Source of the DNA: an uncultured Erythrobacteraceae bacterium | GTDB lineage: Bacteria; Pseudomonadota; Alphaproteobacteria; Sphingomonadales; Sphingomonadaceae | Length of the DNA stretch: 22,448 nt | Direction: 5' to 3' | Assembly: GCA_950071875.1 (NCBI GenBank) | Contig: CATMNW010000008.1 | Location: 1-22,448, forward strand | Shown: positions 21,558 through 22,448 of the stretch, in pieces | Position numbering within the stretch: the stretch's first letter is position 1 | Layout of the letters: the number at the start of each line of letters is the position of its first letter | The notes under the pieces: model-generated | Database searches by the model: none | Told to the model about the DNA's origin: nothing | The model's input: the letters and a program-made list of their open reading frames with translations, nothing else | Position numbers and translations under genes: made by a program

Positions 21558-22448
21558 ATGTACGATAGTTTTACCCAACAACTCGCCGGGCTCGACCTTG
21601 CAGGTCTAACCATCAAGCCTGCACCTTTCGATCCGTCCGATTTCCCAAGCGAGGAAGCAGTCGAGCAAACCCTTGCTGCCGTCTGGTCCGACATGTTTGT
21701 CATGTTCTCGGGAACATCGCTCGAAGCGGATGCCGAAGACGTGGCCTGGGGCTTCGTCAATCTGTTCCACCGTGCTGCCAGCCGTAAGTCTACGCAGCTC
21801 GACCGGGCGAGCGATGAAGTCCGGGCGCTCCTTGCAGCCGCCGACGGATCCGAAGTCCATTCAAGCAATCTCGAAGAGCAGATCGAACGCGCTCAGGCAG
21901 CCGAGGCAAGCATGATAGCGTTTGAACAGATGCGCGAAGTCGCCGCATCGCTTTATCTCGAAGAAACGGGTTCTTCATGGAAGCCATTTGTCGGTTCGCG
22001 TTCGAACCATTCGCGGAAAGTGACCTCTGCGGTTGTTGAGGCCCGCGATTTCCTGCGCGCGAGGGCTGAGCGGCGCCGGGATGCCCATAGTCCTGAGGGC
22101 ACTGCAGTTATATTCGCCGGTGGGCGATCCTCCTTTGCCAGCGCCGACGAGGCCAAGGCCTTCGCTTCGAACGTATGGGCTACGCTCGACAAGGTGCGCG
22201 ACCGGGTTCCGGATATGTTCATCCTGCACGGCGGCGACAGCAAAGGTGTTGACCGGTTGGCAGCCTCCTGGGCCGAACGCCACAATGTCCAGCAACTGGT
22301 ATTCAACCTCGATAGGAGGCTCGGAGCCCGTGCCGGCTTCAAGCGCAACGAGCAGATGCTCAAAATGGACCCGCGCTATGTCATCGCCTTTCCCGGCAAT
22401 GGCGTACTTGAGCGACTCGTGATTGAGGCAAAATCACGCCGGGTCAGC
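21558..22448 (+). CDS. DUF2493 / YspA-like SLOG-family protein, 3' end outside window
   Basis: The frame stays open for 297 residues to the last base. The C-terminal part is a Rossmann-like SLOG domain of the YspA/DUF2493 type, related to DprA and LOG proteins. It shows AVIFAGGRSS (183-192), FILHGGDSKGVDRLAASWAE (221-240) and FKRNEQML (261-268), the family's nucleotide- or ligand-binding loops. SLOG domains are proposed to sense or process nucleotides in biological conflicts. Residues 1-175 form a mainly helical, acidic N-terminal region that I cannot assign. It includes a likely coiled segment (about 104-130) and ends in a basic patch (RARAERRRDA, 167-176) before the SLOG domain. AGGAGG lies eight bases before ATG 21558, inside a stable hairpin, so translation is probably controlled. 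The protein likely ends soon after the edge. Confidence 0.85.
   Translation, partial: MYDSFTQQLAGLDLAGLTIKPAPFDPSDFPSEEAVEQTLAAVWSDMFVMFSGTSLEADAEDVAWGFVNLFHRAASRKSTQLDRASDEVRALLAAADGSEVHSSNLEEQIERAQAAEASMIAFEQMREVAASLYLEETGSSWKPFVGSRSNHSRKVTSAVVEARDFLRARAERRRDAHSPEGTAVIFAGGRSSFASADEAKAFASNVWATLDKVRDRVPDMFILHGGDSKGVDRLAASWAERHNVQQLVFNLDRRLGARAGFKRNEQMLKMDPRYVIAFPGNGVLERLVIEAKSRRVS

Noticed and set aside
1..22448. CRISPR arrays, tRNA or rRNA genes, insertion sequences
   Set aside because: No regularly spaced repeats, cloverleaf sequences, rRNA segments or transposase-like proteins were recognised. A tool-based scan could still find a degenerate element.

Overview
The window reads as high-GC alphaproteobacterial DNA, most likely from a sphingomonad of the Erythrobacter or Sphingomonas type. 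The evidence is the codon use, the housekeeping gene families present, and two exact matches to the alphaproteobacterial EcfG general-stress promoter (GGAACC-N16-CGTT). The genus is an inference. No rRNA, tRNA, CRISPR array or insertion sequence was seen.

Bases 1-9167 look like ordinary chromosome. They hold the 3' end of gluQRS, a HIG1-type twin-helix membrane protein, a PduO-type cobalamin adenosyltransferase, 3-hydroxybutyryl-CoA dehydrogenase, a hydrophilin-like small acidic protein that converges on a YidH/DUF202 membrane protein, a proline-rich membrane-anchored protein downstream of mutS, mutS itself, a MaeB-type malic enzyme, and a short-chain dehydrogenase. The hydrophilin-like and YidH genes overlap tail to tail by four bases. 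Each has its own perfect EcfG promoter, so they probably form a small stress-induced pair.

Bases 9168-22448 look accessory. After a 251-bp gene-free, locally AT-rich stretch come two modules. The first is a compact minus-strand operon: an XRE regulator, a HipA-family kinase and a VRR-NUC nuclease with a cysteine-rich N-terminus. The first two genes are 6 bp apart and the last two overlap by 8 bp. The promoter sits within a perfect 14-bp inverted repeat, one arm covering the -35 and the other the predicted transcription start. This looks like an autoregulated hipBA toxin-antitoxin unit with a nuclease as third component, and it is the best candidate for an undescribed system here.

The second module (12408 to the end, all plus strand) resembles the DNA-handling and establishment region of an integrative conjugative element, plasmid or large phage. 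It encodes a zinc-finger/Toprim primase-like protein, a 1411-residue adenine-methyltransferase/Strawberry-notch helicase fusion, a 655-residue ParB-like protein, an ArdC-type antirestriction protein, a small unknown protein, and the start of a DUF2493/SLOG-family protein cut by the window edge. Several of these genes share an unusual leader: a purine-rich AGAGGGGAGGG-type box followed by a hairpin that abuts or includes the Shine-Dalgarno sequence. The stems differ in sequence but keep their position. A strong intrinsic terminator separates parB from ardC, so these genes seem to be controlled one by one. A structured gene-free segment precedes the last gene.
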